Shown: positions 25,213 to 32,579, numbered from the stretch's first letter. The stretch: 32,735 bases of DNA from Anaerolineae bacterium (GCA_011192015.1 DUET01000083.1:1-32735), one strand, 5' to 3'. The notes: generated from the sequence alone by a model not told the origin. Translations and numbers: made by a program.

Positions 25213-25255
25213 CCCAAACATCACCTTTCACCTTCTACATAGCACCACACGAACA

Positions 25256-25290
25256 CTCGGGCGACCGCGGGGTCGCCCGAGATTTCTTTC
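25256..25290 (+). terminator. Strong rho-independent terminator after the 61-aa protein gene
   Basis: CTCGGGCGACC (25256-25266) pairs perfectly with GGTCGCCCGAG (25271-25281) over a GCGG loop, followed by ATTTCTTTC. The 11-bp GC-rich stem with a T-rich tail is a textbook intrinsic terminator on the plus strand. The opposite side lacks a T-run. Confidence 0.85.
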
Positions 25291-25367
25291 CGCAAGTACG
25301 CCGTCGAACTTCCAACCCCCATCTCCCCTCACGAAAGGTTTCGTTTCTGAGAGCCTGCCGCTGGATT

Positions 25368-26387
25368 CTATGGAACTCCCGTTGAAACGTCGGATTTAAG
25401 TACCTGCCCTGGGTAGATGGAGAAGGGATGCACAATGCCATTCAACGCGGCGAGGCTGTCCCAGGGAACGGCCCAGGCGTTCGCCAGTCCCAGAAGGGAA
25501 TCTCCGTATTGCACCTCGTAGTAATCCCCCGTATAGGCCATCTGCGAAGCTACGGATGCATCGGCGCCAATGACGGTCAGCGCCATGTTGTCCAGCGCAG
25601 TCCAGGAGACCAGGAAACTTGCGATCGAGTGCGTCTCGATCTTGCTCGTATAGGCATCGATCAGGTGCACGTTGTTGGCATCGTACCCGAAGAGGATCAT
25701 CGTGTGTTCATAAGGGGCCACGATCGTTTCTATACCATCCGGAGCCACATAGGGCACAGGAAGCCCGGCCCAAGCATGTCCCACGATCCACACGATCACA
25801 GGCCGGCCGGCAGCGATCTCGGATTGCAAGCAGCGAAACGTCATCTCCTTATGGGCTTCCGCTTCCAGCCCGTACATGACCATGAGATCCGCGACGGGTT
25901 GCGCATGCACGCCGTAGGACTTGGGAGGAATCTCGCCCCATGCACCGGATATAAAACCCACGAAGCCTTCGTCGGGATTATCTGCCTTGGGAAGTTGACT
26001 GAAGAAGACACCTTCCAGAATGGCCACATCCCAGTAAGCAGCCAGGTCAGCAGCCGAGCGAGCCTCGCACGATAGAGAATAGGCTTGCGGCTGCCCAACC
26101 ACGCCCTCGATGGTCGCACGGGTCGGCGGTTCGGGGGCATTGGGATCGCAGACAACAGGCTTCGCAGGTGTTGCCGTCGGTTGAAGCGGCGTCTCGGTCG
26201 GTAACTCCGGCTGCATTGTCGAACTGGCTGGAGAGAAAGGAGAGGGAGTGATGATCATCTCATCAGGAGTCAACGTAGCAGGATCTTGTGTAGGATCGGG
26301 AGGACTTGTAGACATCGCCGGCGAGCAACCAGCCAGGAGCATCAAGAGGCTGAGCATGGCGCAGATCATGGGTAAACGTTTCATCAT
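25368..26387 (-). CDS. C39-like cysteine peptidase lipoprotein with C-terminal LysM domain
   Basis: 339 residues. The signal peptide ends in the lipobox LLAGC (C21). A Thr/Pro-rich linker runs to about residue 90. A C39-like (papain-fold, Peptidase_C39_2) domain follows, with a likely catalytic triad C107 (SLSCEARSAADLAAYW), H228 (APYEHTMILFGYD) and D244 (HLIDAYT). The C-terminus, about 288-335, is a LysM repeat (YEVQYGDSLLGLANAW ... LAALNGI ... IYPGQVL) for binding peptidoglycan. The protein would sit on the outer face of the membrane or wall and may process peptides or wall cross-links; the substrate is unknown. Two consecutive ATGs (26387, 26384) follow a GAGGG site. It is convergent with the 61-aa gene and 222 bp downstream of the HAD gene, from which a separate promoter divides it. 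Confidence 0.82.
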   Translation of the reverse strand: MMKRLPMICAMLSLLMLLAGCSPAMSTSPPDPTQDPATLTPDEMIITPSPFSPASSTMQPELPTETPLQPTATPAKPVVCDPNAPEPPTRATIEGVVGQPQAYSLSCEARSAADLAAYWDVAILEGVFFSQLPKADNPDEGFVGFISGAWGEIPPKSYGVHAQPVADLMVMYGLEAEAHKEMTFRCLQSEIAAGRPVIVWIVGHAWAGLPVPYVAPDGIETIVAPYEHTMILFGYDANNVHLIDAYTSKIETHSIASFLVSWTALDNMALTVIGADASVASQMAYTGDYYEVQYGDSLLGLANAWAVPWDSLAALNGIVHPFSIYPGQVLKSDVSTGVP

Positions 26388-26527
26388 GCACCCTCGCCCG
26401 GCTCTTGATAGGAATCATCGTAGAAGGGTGAATTCTGCATTGGAGACGATCTCCGATTGAGGTCATGGATGGAGAAGATCCTGGGTATAACTCGATTTCC
26501 ATCCTGAGACCATGGATACAAGGCAGG

Positions 26528-26536
26528 ATTATAGCA
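26528..26536 (-). promoter_or_regulatory. Extended -10 promoter of the peptidase lipoprotein gene
   Basis: On the minus strand TGC-TATAAT is a perfect extended -10 (TG-N-TATAAT). It predicts transcription from near 26521 and a ~134-base leader. No good -35 is seen, which extended -10 promoters tolerate. Confidence 0.5.
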
Positions 26537-26609
26537 GAAGGAAGCCCTTCCCTTGCCCCGCTCTCTTGGGTTTCCGGGAAGGTTCTCACTGATCTTCTCG
26601 GGTGTCGAT

Positions 26610-27290
26610 CTATTCAAGGATCTCCCATTGATGAGAGCGCGCATAAGCCTTCAGCGCTGCATCCGGACAGACGGCCACAGGGTGACCTACTTTCTTCAGC
26701 AGAGGCAGGTCGAGAATGCTGTCGGCGTAAGCGTAACTTTGTCCCCAATCGATACCACTCTCATCACCGGCATGCTCCTGCACTCGCCTCACCTTATTAA
26801 CCCCTTGGCACACCGGACGCTGGCTGGCTCCTGTGTAGCGGCCATTCTTCACCACCAGCGGCGTACCCACGACCTCTCGGATTCCCATGGCTCGACCGAT
26901 GACCTCGAGCAATTGAGTTGGTGTCCCCGAGACGAGGATCGTGCGCTGGCCTTGCCGCTGATGCGCATGCGCGCGTTCGAGGATGCTTTCTCGCACGAGC
27001 GGCAGGACATAGTTTTCAGCGATCCATTCAAAAGCGACCTGCGCTTCTTCAACGCGCCACCCGGCCACCAACCACCCCATGTCTTGAGTCCACACACGAC
27101 GCATGGCTTCATCCGAAAGAAGGCCTGCTCTCACAAGCCACCAGATGGGCACATGCGCAGCGAAATAGAGGATCGTCTGGAGACGCTTCACACGTTGCGT
27201 TTGATGATGGACACGAAAAGCGGTCGCAATATGGCCTGTGTACAGCGTGCCGTCAAGATCGAAAAGCGCTGCGATGGATGAAGCGACCAT
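26610..27290 (-). CDS. HAD-superfamily phosphatase, subfamily IB (SerB-like)
   Basis: 226 residues. HAD motif I is FDLDGTLY with nucleophile D11 and acid/base D13. Motif II is LVSGTP, and motif III/IV is YADSILDLPLL. The helical cap lies between motif I and about residue 100. The spacing and the SxxDLPLL ending fit the HAD-IB group (phosphoserine phosphatase-like and phosphatidylglycerolphosphate- or lysophosphatidate-type phosphatases). Substrate is not determined. The region WWLVRAGLLSDEA in the cap is moderately hydrophobic, so a lipid-phosphate substrate at the membrane is possible. ATG 27290 starts the domain with the usual short lead-in. It is transcribed leftward toward the peptidase lipoprotein, but a promoter in the 222-bp gap suggests independent units. 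Confidence 0.82.
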   Translation of the reverse strand: MVASSIAALFDLDGTLYTGHIATAFRVHHQTQRVKRLQTILYFAAHVPIWWLVRAGLLSDEAMRRVWTQDMGWLVAGWRVEEAQVAFEWIAENYVLPLVRESILERAHAHQRQGQRTILVSGTPTQLLEVIGRAMGIREVVGTPLVVKNGRYTGASQRPVCQGVNKVRRVQEHAGDESGIDWGQSYAYADSILDLPLLKKVGHPVAVCPDAALKAYARSHQWEILE

Positions 27291-27491
27291 GCCTGGATTC
27301 TCCCCTCAGGTGTTATCTCAATCTGCATTCAAGTGAGTCCGATGCCCGTCTGCCCGCTTCCTAGAAGAATCAATGGCAGCAAGCTCATAGCATAGTGGAG
27401 GTCCAAAGATTGTCAAGCAATGGCAATGCTGGACCATCCAAGGCATGGGTTCCAGTTTCTCCGCCGAATGGAACTCCCACCGAGGTCATCT

Positions 27492-27520
27492 TTGCGAACA
27501 GGTTGCTTGTGAGGTATGAT
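27492..27520 (+). promoter_or_regulatory. Promoter of the 195-aa lipoprotein gene
   Basis: TTGCGA (27492-27497), 17-base spacer, TATGAT (27515-27520). Predicted start near 27527, giving a ~60-base leader before ATG 27587. Confidence 0.55.
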
Positions 27521-27586
27521 CCGGCATCGTTTCTCTACGGGTTTCTCCTTATCCAACAACAGATACTTCCATGCGAGGGGTGTCCA

Positions 27587-28174
27587 ATGAAGAAGAGCTT
27601 GATCTTCCTGCTACCATTGACCGCACTGCTCATCAGTACCATCGCCTGTGGACCTACAGCTGCGACGCCGACACCATCTACGCAAACGCAGCCCACGCCC
27701 ACACCCTATACGCCTCCCAGCCCTTCGGGGTCGACTCCTTCTGATTTACCCGAAGACCCCAACCTCCGAGATTTGATCGATTTCGCCATCGCCATCACCC
27801 CCCTGCTTCAAGAAGCGGGTGAGATCGTTGCCCGAGATGGGGAGATCCTCAAGGAGGCCGAGGGGGGAAACGATTCCGCGCTTTGCGACGGCCGTCTGGA
27901 AGCAGACAATCAGGAGATGGAAGGGGTGATGGGCGAAATCGCGGCCATGCAGCCGCCCTCCGGAACCGAAGACATCCACCTGCTGCTGCTCGAAAGCAGT
28001 TCATCCTACACCGAAGCTCTCGACAACGTAGCCCTTTTCTGCAGCAGCAACAATGGTCTCTACAAGCTCAACGCCGTGCTGAAATTCTGGGAAGCTGCGG
28101 TTAAATTCCAGGATGCCGCAAATCGCTTCTGGCTCTTGCTCGTGTCGGAGGGTGTGGAGATGTGGGTGCCCTGA
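27587..28174 (+). CDS. Small lipoprotein of unknown function
   Basis: 195 residues. MKKSLIFLLP-LTALLISTIAC is a clear lipoprotein signal (C21). About 35 residues of Thr/Pro/Ser linker follow, then a mostly helical domain of ~135 residues with two widely spaced cysteines (in ALCDGRLEADNQEMEG and VALFCSSNNG), which might form a disulfide. Heptad-like acidic helices (EAGEIVARDGEILKEAEGG) and a C-terminal amphipathic helix are visible. I recognise no domain family. The reading frame is open 64 codons further upstream, but ATG 27587 has the GAGGGG site and the signal peptide, and a good promoter lies 67 bases before it. The gene stands alone between the divergent HAD gene and a convergent ornithine-cyclodeaminase-family gene. 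Confidence 0.75.
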   Translation: MKKSLIFLLPLTALLISTIACGPTAATPTPSTQTQPTPTPYTPPSPSGSTPSDLPEDPNLRDLIDFAIAITPLLQEAGEIVARDGEILKEAEGGNDSALCDGRLEADNQEMEGVMGEIAAMQPPSGTEDIHLLLLESSSSYTEALDNVALFCSSNNGLYKLNAVLKFWEAAVKFQDAANRFWLLLVSEGVEMWVP

Positions 28175-28517
28175 ACCCGACTGTCTTCATCTCGCATTGC
28201 AGCGACACTCATGAACCTTTGAAGCGTTAGCACGGCACTACATTAGATCAAGAAAAAGGCGTGCATCCATCCGGAAGCCTAATTCAAACCCCCGGATTAC
28301 ACTTGTACGCTGTTGGTCGGCCAGCCCTACAGACTCGATTTTATGCAAGCCGGGCTATAGAACATGCCCGGCTTGTCCTTCGCAATGGATGATCCATACG
28401 ACGAAGAAGAACCTGGAAGCTGCGGAGACTCACCAGGCCCTGCTGAAAGCGTCTTCATCTCGGCGATCCCATACTCCATCTGTAGTGAAACGATCTCGGA
28501 TCGATATGGCATCCCTG
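28175..28517. other. Intergenic region between convergent genes
   Basis: No gene is supported. It holds a 6-bp stem ATCCGG/CCGGAT (28269-28274 with 28292-28297), a 10-bp perfect hairpin at 28346-28375, and from 28404 the part of the direct repeat that lies downstream of the second ornithine-cyclodeaminase-family gene. A 61-codon minus-strand frame here is the repeat translated, not a likely gene. Confidence 0.6.
28346..28375. terminator. Hairpin between convergent genes, likely terminator
   Basis: CAAGCCGGGC (28346-28355) pairs perfectly with GCCCGGCTTG (28366-28375) over a 10-base loop. Tails are TCCTTC on plus and CATAAAA on minus, so T-runs are weak either way. Position between convergent genes and the GC-rich 10-bp stem favour a terminator, mainly for the lipoprotein gene. 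Confidence 0.55.
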
Positions 28518-28610
28518 CTAGAGTGGGAGCCAGGTGCCCAAGGATTGTTCGATCGCCTTTCGATAGATCAGCGGCGCCACGGCCATGTCGTCCAGTGCCA
28601 ACCCCAAATT
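28404..28610. repeat. Direct repeat copy A (3' end of the intact ornithine-cyclodeaminase-family gene plus downstream DNA)
   Basis: About 205 bp that align over their whole length with 29563-29760, at an estimated three quarters identity by eye with small indels. Shared blocks include TCTCGGCGATCCCAT, CTAGAGTGG-AGCCA and GATCGCCTTTCGAT. It covers the last ~30 codons of the gene and ~115 bp after its stop. Confidence 0.8.
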
Positions 28611-29492
28611 GACCGCCATGGTTCGCTCTTCGGACGTTTCGCGCCCGGTTTTCTTGCCGGTTACAAGTTCTCCGAGATCGGCATGCACCGGAGGAAGGTC
28701 TTGGAAATAGCCCACCGCCTTGTAATGATCTAGCTGCTGGTGGTCATCGGTACAGATCTTATCGGCTTCGAGCATTGCTTCTGCCGACCAGTAGGAATCG
28801 AAATCCACCAGGGAAGCGAAGGCACCCGCATCGAGCCATCCAGCTTGGATCGTGGCGTGTGGGATCTTGAGGATCGGACCTGAGGTGACCACCAGATCAC
28901 AACCGATCACGGCCTCTTTTGGCTCTTCGACTTCAAACACTTCAAGGTCGAAACGTTGGCGTATCTCATCTGCGAAGCGTTTTGTGTTCTCGGGGTGGAT
29001 ATCATAGGCGAACACCTTCTTCAGAGGAAAGAGCACGTTCAACGCTTCTAGATTGCTGCGTCCTTGCACCCCACAGGCAAGAATTCCCACAGTCGAAGCT
29101 TCGGGGCGCGCCAGGCATTTTGCAGAAACCGCCGTTGCCGCGCCGGTTCGCATGGCTGTGATCCAAGTGCAATCCATCACTGCAATCGGAATCCCGGTTT
29201 CCGGATCATTCAGGATCAGCAACCCGGTGATGTAGGGCAAGCCTCGTTTTTCGTTCTCCGGATAGCCACTGACCCACTTCATGCCCGCCGATTTTAGCGC
29301 TGGAATGTAGGCCGGCATGGCATGAATGAAAGCATCCGGCATGGTGTGAATGCCGGGCTTGGGAGGCATCTCCACCCGCCCTTCACCTTTCTCGTGGAAC
29401 ATGGTTTCCAATGCCTGGATGATCTCTGCCATCTCAAGACGGACAGAGACAACATCCTTGTACGATAGATAGAGTATCTTGCCCAAGGTCAT
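28518..29492 (-). CDS. Ornithine cyclodeaminase/mu-crystallin family enzyme (copy 2)
   Basis: 324 residues from ATG 29492, which has AGGAG 7 bases upstream. The frame stays open 25 more codons, but these run into the repeat region and lack a signal. Family features: VEMPPKPGIHTMPDAFIHAMPAYI, AGMKWVSGYPENEKRGLPYI (the substrate-binding lysine region), WITAMRTGAATAVSAKCLA and the Rossmann loop ILACGVQGRSN, where the first glycine of GxGxxG is alanine. NAD(P)-linked amino/imino acid chemistry in the cytosol is expected, but the substrate is unknown. It differs greatly from the copy at 20196-21179, so it is an old paralogue and not a recent duplicate. It is flanked by ~200 bp direct repeats that show it once had a tandem relative. 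Confidence 0.83.
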   Translation of the reverse strand: MTLGKILYLSYKDVVSVRLEMAEIIQALETMFHEKGEGRVEMPPKPGIHTMPDAFIHAMPAYIPALKSAGMKWVSGYPENEKRGLPYITGLLILNDPETGIPIAVMDCTWITAMRTGAATAVSAKCLARPEASTVGILACGVQGRSNLEALNVLFPLKKVFAYDIHPENTKRFADEIRQRFDLEVFEVEEPKEAVIGCDLVVTSGPILKIPHATIQAGWLDAGAFASLVDFDSYWSAEAMLEADKICTDDHQQLDHYKAVGYFQDLPPVHADLGELVTGKKTGRETSEERTMAVNLGLALDDMAVAPLIYRKAIEQSLGTWLPL

Positions 29493-29562
29493 CACGCATC
29501 TCCTGGAAACTATGGTATGCCGGGGAATGTGGCAGGCACTCGAAACAACAAACGGAAAACAA

Positions 29563-29760
29563 GGCAAGAACCTGGCAGGTACAGAGCGTCACCAGGTCCT
29601 GTTGGAAGTATTATCTTCTCGGCGATCCCATGCTCCATGCGTAGAAGAACGACCTTGGGTTCATAAGGAGTTCCTACTAGAGTGGAAGCCATGGACCCAA
29701 GGTTCGTTGATCGCCTTTCGATCGAACAGCGGCGTTTCAGCCCTAGCATCCAATCCCAAA
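29563..29760. repeat. Direct repeat copy B (decayed duplicate)
   Basis: Same orientation as copy A and about 1.15 kb away, which is one gene length plus the downstream spacer. The copy ends abruptly where the next gene (stop at 29765) begins. Changes between the copies fall on all codon positions in the part beyond the stop, as expected for non-coding drift. Confidence 0.8.
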
Positions 29761-29764
29761 CCTC
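29677..29764 (-). pseudogene. Remnant 3' end of a second, tandem ornithine-cyclodeaminase-family gene
   Basis: On the minus strand this stretch translates to PLFDRKAINE and, one frame over, TLG-PWLPL followed by TAG. The intact gene has PLIYRKAIEQ and SLGTWLPL with the same TAG. A one-base shift between the two blocks and an in-frame stop further upstream show decay. Only the last ~30 codons survive; the rest of the copy is missing and replaced by the gene ending at 29765. Confidence 0.75.
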
Positions 29765-30628
29765 CTAACGTCCTGATGCCCCTAGCAATTGCGTCAAATC
29801 CTCGATGGTTGGCTGTTTGGCGTCGGGATGGACATCGTTATTCCAATAGAATTCATCGCAGAAATCACTTAAATGCAATGTCTGAGTAGTTCTCCGCCGT
29901 CTCGATCCTTTATATAGGGAGTCTTCGACAAATCCTGTCCAACAATAGGATAAAAACGCGATTTCCTGATCTTCGAAATGTTTGACAGCCTCATGTACTC
30001 CGCACCTGTCTACTTTGAGCATGACTTTGTGGTCATCGAAAATGAACAAAGTAAAATCGGAAGTATTGTTCTCATCCACCTCTCCTCTTTTAATCCACAT
30101 CTCTGTGAATTCTCTTATTGGAGGATGGATCTCTCCCTCCCGTTTCTCCAGGGCCTCTGTGGTTGCGGCGTACACAATATCCTTCCATAATTGAATACCT
30201 TCATCTCTTTCCATAATATCCACAAACGCACCTGTTCTATGATATTGAAGAATGAAGAGAGCACGAAGGTAATCTAAGGTCAGACCCTGAATTTCATCTT
30301 CTGCTGGATTGAAATCGTCAGATAATCTCAGAAATCTACACGTAAACAAGGAAATTAATTCTTGCAAGTCATCATGTTCATGGATGCAATTGAACTCTCG
30401 CGCTAGTTCTCCAGTATTGAGGAGCGACACATTGAAATGATAACCCCCAATGGAATCTGCTAATCGTTTTTTCAGAGCAGCTATATAGCTGCCACGAATC
30501 TGTGCATTGAGCTCTTGCTAATATTTCAAGACAATGTTAATCGTGAAGAAATTCCCCCGAATGACCTCCCTTGGTTTAAACGCCATCTTCGATTGCGGAT
30601 TGTAAGCCTTGTAGGATTTGATCTCCAT
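29765..30628 (-). pseudogene. Possible L-2-amino-thiazoline-4-carboxylate hydrolase-like gene interrupted by one in-frame TAG
   Basis: Read from ATG 30628 (GGAG 6 bases upstream, in AAAGGAG), the frame runs 36 codons (MEIKSYKAYNPQSKMAFK...), meets TAG at 30520-30518 and then stays open for 250 codons to 29765. The codons just after the TAG (QELNAQIRGSYIAALKKRLA) read like continuing protein and contain no start codon. The first possible restart is a GTG at 30430 (221 residues) with no good ribosome-binding site. The C-terminal part, KVDRCGVHEAVKHF, EIAFLSYCWTGF and RTTQTLHLSDFCDEFYW, recalls ATC-hydrolase-family proteins (a late step in bacterial thiazoline-to-cysteine conversion); this family call is tentative. 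The gene is visibly AT-richer than its neighbours and abuts the decayed cyclodeaminase copy. It may be a nonsense-broken gene, a shorter live gene or a readthrough case. Confidence 0.55.
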
Positions 30629-30702
30629 AACCATCTCCTTTCATAGTTTGGTCCATTTTTGTTGCTTGTCAAATTACCTGATGACGGCGATTCCGCATCA
30701 GG

Positions 30703-30927
30703 ATGAATGTTCCTAACCAAGAGAATTCAACGCCTGCAGGTTGGAAACCATGTATGAGAGTGGAAGAATGGATCCATCAAGCATCTCATTATTTGATTTC
30801 CTGGGTACCGGGGAATGTGGAAGGCGCGATTACAGACCTTCGAAGGCTAATTGCCAGCGAGGTTTTATCGCTGCCTACCTACCCTGAAGGAACGCGATCG
30901 TTGCTAAATGCCGCTTATGATATTTGA
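30703..30927 (+). CDS. Doubtful 74-codon hypothetical ORF
   Basis: An open frame preceded by AGGA directly at the ATG, too close for a good ribosome-binding site. The product has a tryptophan-containing amphipathic middle (VEEWIHQASHYLISWVPGN) but no family I know. Its last 24 bp overlap the convergent Flp pilin gene. It may be a remnant or a chance frame. Confidence 0.2.
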   Translation: MNVPNQENSTPAGWKPCMRVEEWIHQASHYLISWVPGNVEGAITDLRRLIASEVLSLPTYPEGTRSLLNAAYDI

Positions 30928-31047
30928 GAATAAATTCCCAATCCCTGGCCCCAACATGAGCAGGACGGCCATGACAACAATCGCGATCAAGACTATGATC
31001 AATGAGTATTCAATCAATCCCTGGCCCTCTTGGCCGAATCCATGCAT
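30904..31047 (-). CDS. Flp/Fap-type pilin (type IVb) small protein
   Basis: A 47-residue minus-strand gene. The protein starts MHGFGQEGQGLIEYSL, then a single hydrophobic helix (IIVLIAIVVMAVLLMLG) and a short tail GPGIGNLFSNIISGI. The G-QGLIEY-L motif, with the +5 glutamate after the prepilin cleavage glycine and the adjacent tyrosine, is the hallmark of Flp pilins assembled by Tad systems at the cell surface. A GAGGA site lies 8 bases before ATG 31047; an in-frame GTG five codons earlier (31062) is an alternative. TTGATG (31129-31124) and an AT-rich block near 31106-31101 could be its promoter. No tadABC, prepilin peptidase or other pilus gene is in the window, so it is an orphan here. Confidence 0.8.
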   Translation of the reverse strand: MHGFGQEGQGLIEYSLIIVLIAIVVMAVLLMLGPGIGNLFSNIISGI

Positions 31048-31202
31048 GAATGATTTCCTCACTTGAACATTGATCCGGATCGGATCTGAGAAAAAAAATA
31101 TATAAATAAATCCACATTACATACATCAACATTATGAAATGCATCTCCAAGAACACCTAATGAACCTCCGGTACTAGTAGATCGATCATCCATTCCACGA
31201 GC

Positions 31203-31232
31203 TTGACGAAATACGGATCATCCTTGCATAAT
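31203..31232 (+). promoter_or_regulatory. Promoter of the DUF6159-like membrane protein gene
   Basis: TTGACG (31203-31208), 18-base spacer, CATAAT (31227-31232). Predicted start near 31239, 26 bases before ATG 31265. Confidence 0.55.
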
Positions 31233-31264
31233 GAAACCATCCATCGCCAGCGAAAGGAGTCGAC

Positions 31265-32119
31265 ATGATCGAGCGCATTCAAAGGAGTTGGGACCTCGTC
31301 AAAGCGAGCTTCAGCGTCTTGAGAGCCGATAAGGAACTGCTCATCTACCCCATCCTCTCGAGCATCGGTATGGTGATCGTAACCGCAAGCTTCGCTCTGC
31401 CGATGGTCATCACAGGCGGATGGCAATTTACGACTTCCGAAGGCGGTTTCGACTTCAACTTCCTTGGATTCATCGTTGTTTTTCTGTTCTACTTCGCCCA
31501 ATACTTCGTCATCACTTTCTGCAACAGTGCCCTGGTCGGGGCGGCCATGATCCGGCTGCGCGGCGGGGATCCCACGCTGCGAGATGGCTTCCGCATCGCT
31601 TTCGGACACATCGGCATCATCCTCGGGTACACCGCCATCGCCTCCACCATGGGCATGATCCTGCGCATGCTCTCGGAACGCAGCCGCGGCTTGGGAAGAT
31701 TGGCAGTGGGACTTGTGGGATTGGCATGGAACCTGGCGACCTTCCTGGTCGTCCCTGTATTGGTTGTGGAAGGTATCGGGCCGTTGGACGCTGTCAAGCG
31801 CAGCGCCCAATTGCTCAAGAAAACTTGGGGGGAGCAGATTGCAGGCAATCTGAGCATCGGATTGATCTTCGGGCTCATGATCCTCGGTCTCTTCGCCATA
31901 ACCCTGATCCCGGCTATCGGTTTGAGCTTATGGCTCGAGAATGCGTTGATCGTGATACCCTTCGTGATCGCCCTGGTTTTAGGCATCATGCTTATTAGCC
32001 TGCTGAGTTCAACCTTGAACGGCATTTACGCTGCAGCGGTCTATCGCTACGCTGCCGAGAACCAGATCGGCGAATTCTTCACATCGGAAATCGTGCAGGA
32101 CGCCTTTCGCAGGCAATGA
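31265..32119 (+). CDS. Multi-pass membrane protein, DUF6159-like
   Basis: 284 residues with about six hydrophobic segments. The opening RIQRSWDLVKASFSVLRADKELLIYPILSS is typical of a conserved membrane family (DUF6159 in my recollection) of unknown function. Other shared-looking blocks are FCNSALVGAAMIRLRGGDPTLRDGFRIA and FLVVPVLVVEGIGPLDAVKRSAQLLKKTWGEQ. The latter resembles the cytoplasmic loop of glycerophosphoryl-diester-phosphodiesterase-associated membrane domains. AAGGAG lies 6 bases before ATG 31265, and a separate promoter lies upstream. A bidirectional terminator shared with the convergent cold-shock gene ends the unit. Location is the cytoplasmic membrane; role unknown. Confidence 0.75.
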   Translation: MIERIQRSWDLVKASFSVLRADKELLIYPILSSIGMVIVTASFALPMVITGGWQFTTSEGGFDFNFLGFIVVFLFYFAQYFVITFCNSALVGAAMIRLRGGDPTLRDGFRIAFGHIGIILGYTAIASTMGMILRMLSERSRGLGRLAVGLVGLAWNLATFLVVPVLVVEGIGPLDAVKRSAQLLKKTWGEQIAGNLSIGLIFGLMILGLFAITLIPAIGLSLWLENALIVIPFVIALVLGIMLISLLSSTLNGIYAAAVYRYAAENQIGEFFTSEIVQDAFRRQ

Positions 32120-32150
32120 CCACCATGAGCCAGATTCCAGGGAGAAACGA

Positions 32151-32175
32151 AAAGCCCCCGCAATGCGGGGGCTTT
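32151..32175. terminator. Bidirectional rho-independent terminator
   Basis: AAAGCCCCCGC (32151-32161) and GCGGGGGCTTT (32165-32175) form an 11-bp stem with a 3-base loop. On the minus strand it is followed by TCG after four T residues, and on the plus strand the stem itself ends in TTT. It serves both the membrane protein (plus) and the cold-shock gene (minus). Confidence 0.85.
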
Positions 32176-32196
32176 GGGTTCCAGCGTTTGGACAGA

Positions 32197-32406
32197 CTAG
32201 ATGAGCGTGACGCTTGCTGCCTGCAGACCCTTGGGGGTCTCTTCGATGGAGAACTCCACGCGTTGGCCCTCTTCCAGGTTGCGATAGCCATCGCCCATGA
32301 TCGCCGAGTAGTGAACGAAGATATCGTCGCCCTCGTCGCGCTCGATGAAGCCATAGCCCTTGCCGCTGTTGAACCACTTGACCGTTCCGACTACACGTTC
32401 GGACAT
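32197..32406 (-). CDS. csp: Cold-shock protein (CspA family)
   Basis: 69 residues, a single cold-shock domain. The RNA-binding motifs are complete: RNP1 KGYGFI at 16-21 and RNP2 DIFVHY at 28-33, after the usual GTVKWFN opening. It binds single-stranded RNA/DNA and acts as an RNA chaperone in the cytosol; many paralogues are constitutive and not cold-induced. An ideal AAGGAGG lies 8 bases before ATG 32406, predicting high expression. The ~90 bp upstream are bounded by a terminator for the preceding gene, so it has its own promoter, which I could not pinpoint. Confidence 0.97.
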   Translation of the reverse strand: MSERVVGTVKWFNSGKGYGFIERDEGDDIFVHYSAIMGDGYRNLEEGQRVEFSIEETPKGLQAASVTLI

Positions 32407-32495
32407 TCCGTTTGCCTCCTTATGGCAAATAGGTTTTACGAGGTGTCCGTTCCGTTCTTCGGCGGTCGGGTTCCCTGGCAGGGCCAGCTCACCTA

Positions 32496-32526
32496 TAAAA
32501 AGCGCCTGAGCTCATGCAGCTCAGGC
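32496..32526 (-). terminator. Rho-independent terminator upstream of the cold-shock gene
   Basis: GCCTGAGCT/AGCTCAGGC (32504-32512 with 32518-32526) is a perfect 9-bp stem with a 5-base loop. Read on the minus strand it is followed by GCTTTTTATA, a good T-run. It would end transcription of the gene at 32580 before the cold-shock gene begins. Confidence 0.75.
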
Positions 32527-32579
32527 CTTCATCATACGACTTCCAGACAGAACTTGCACGTCACCTACTGAGGCATATG

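Noticed and set aside
28327-28512. Minus-strand peptide similar to one translated from 29510-29749 (shared ME-GIAE and LPGS)
   Set aside because: The DNA itself is duplicated, and differences fall mostly on first and second codon positions, so protein-level selection is not supported.
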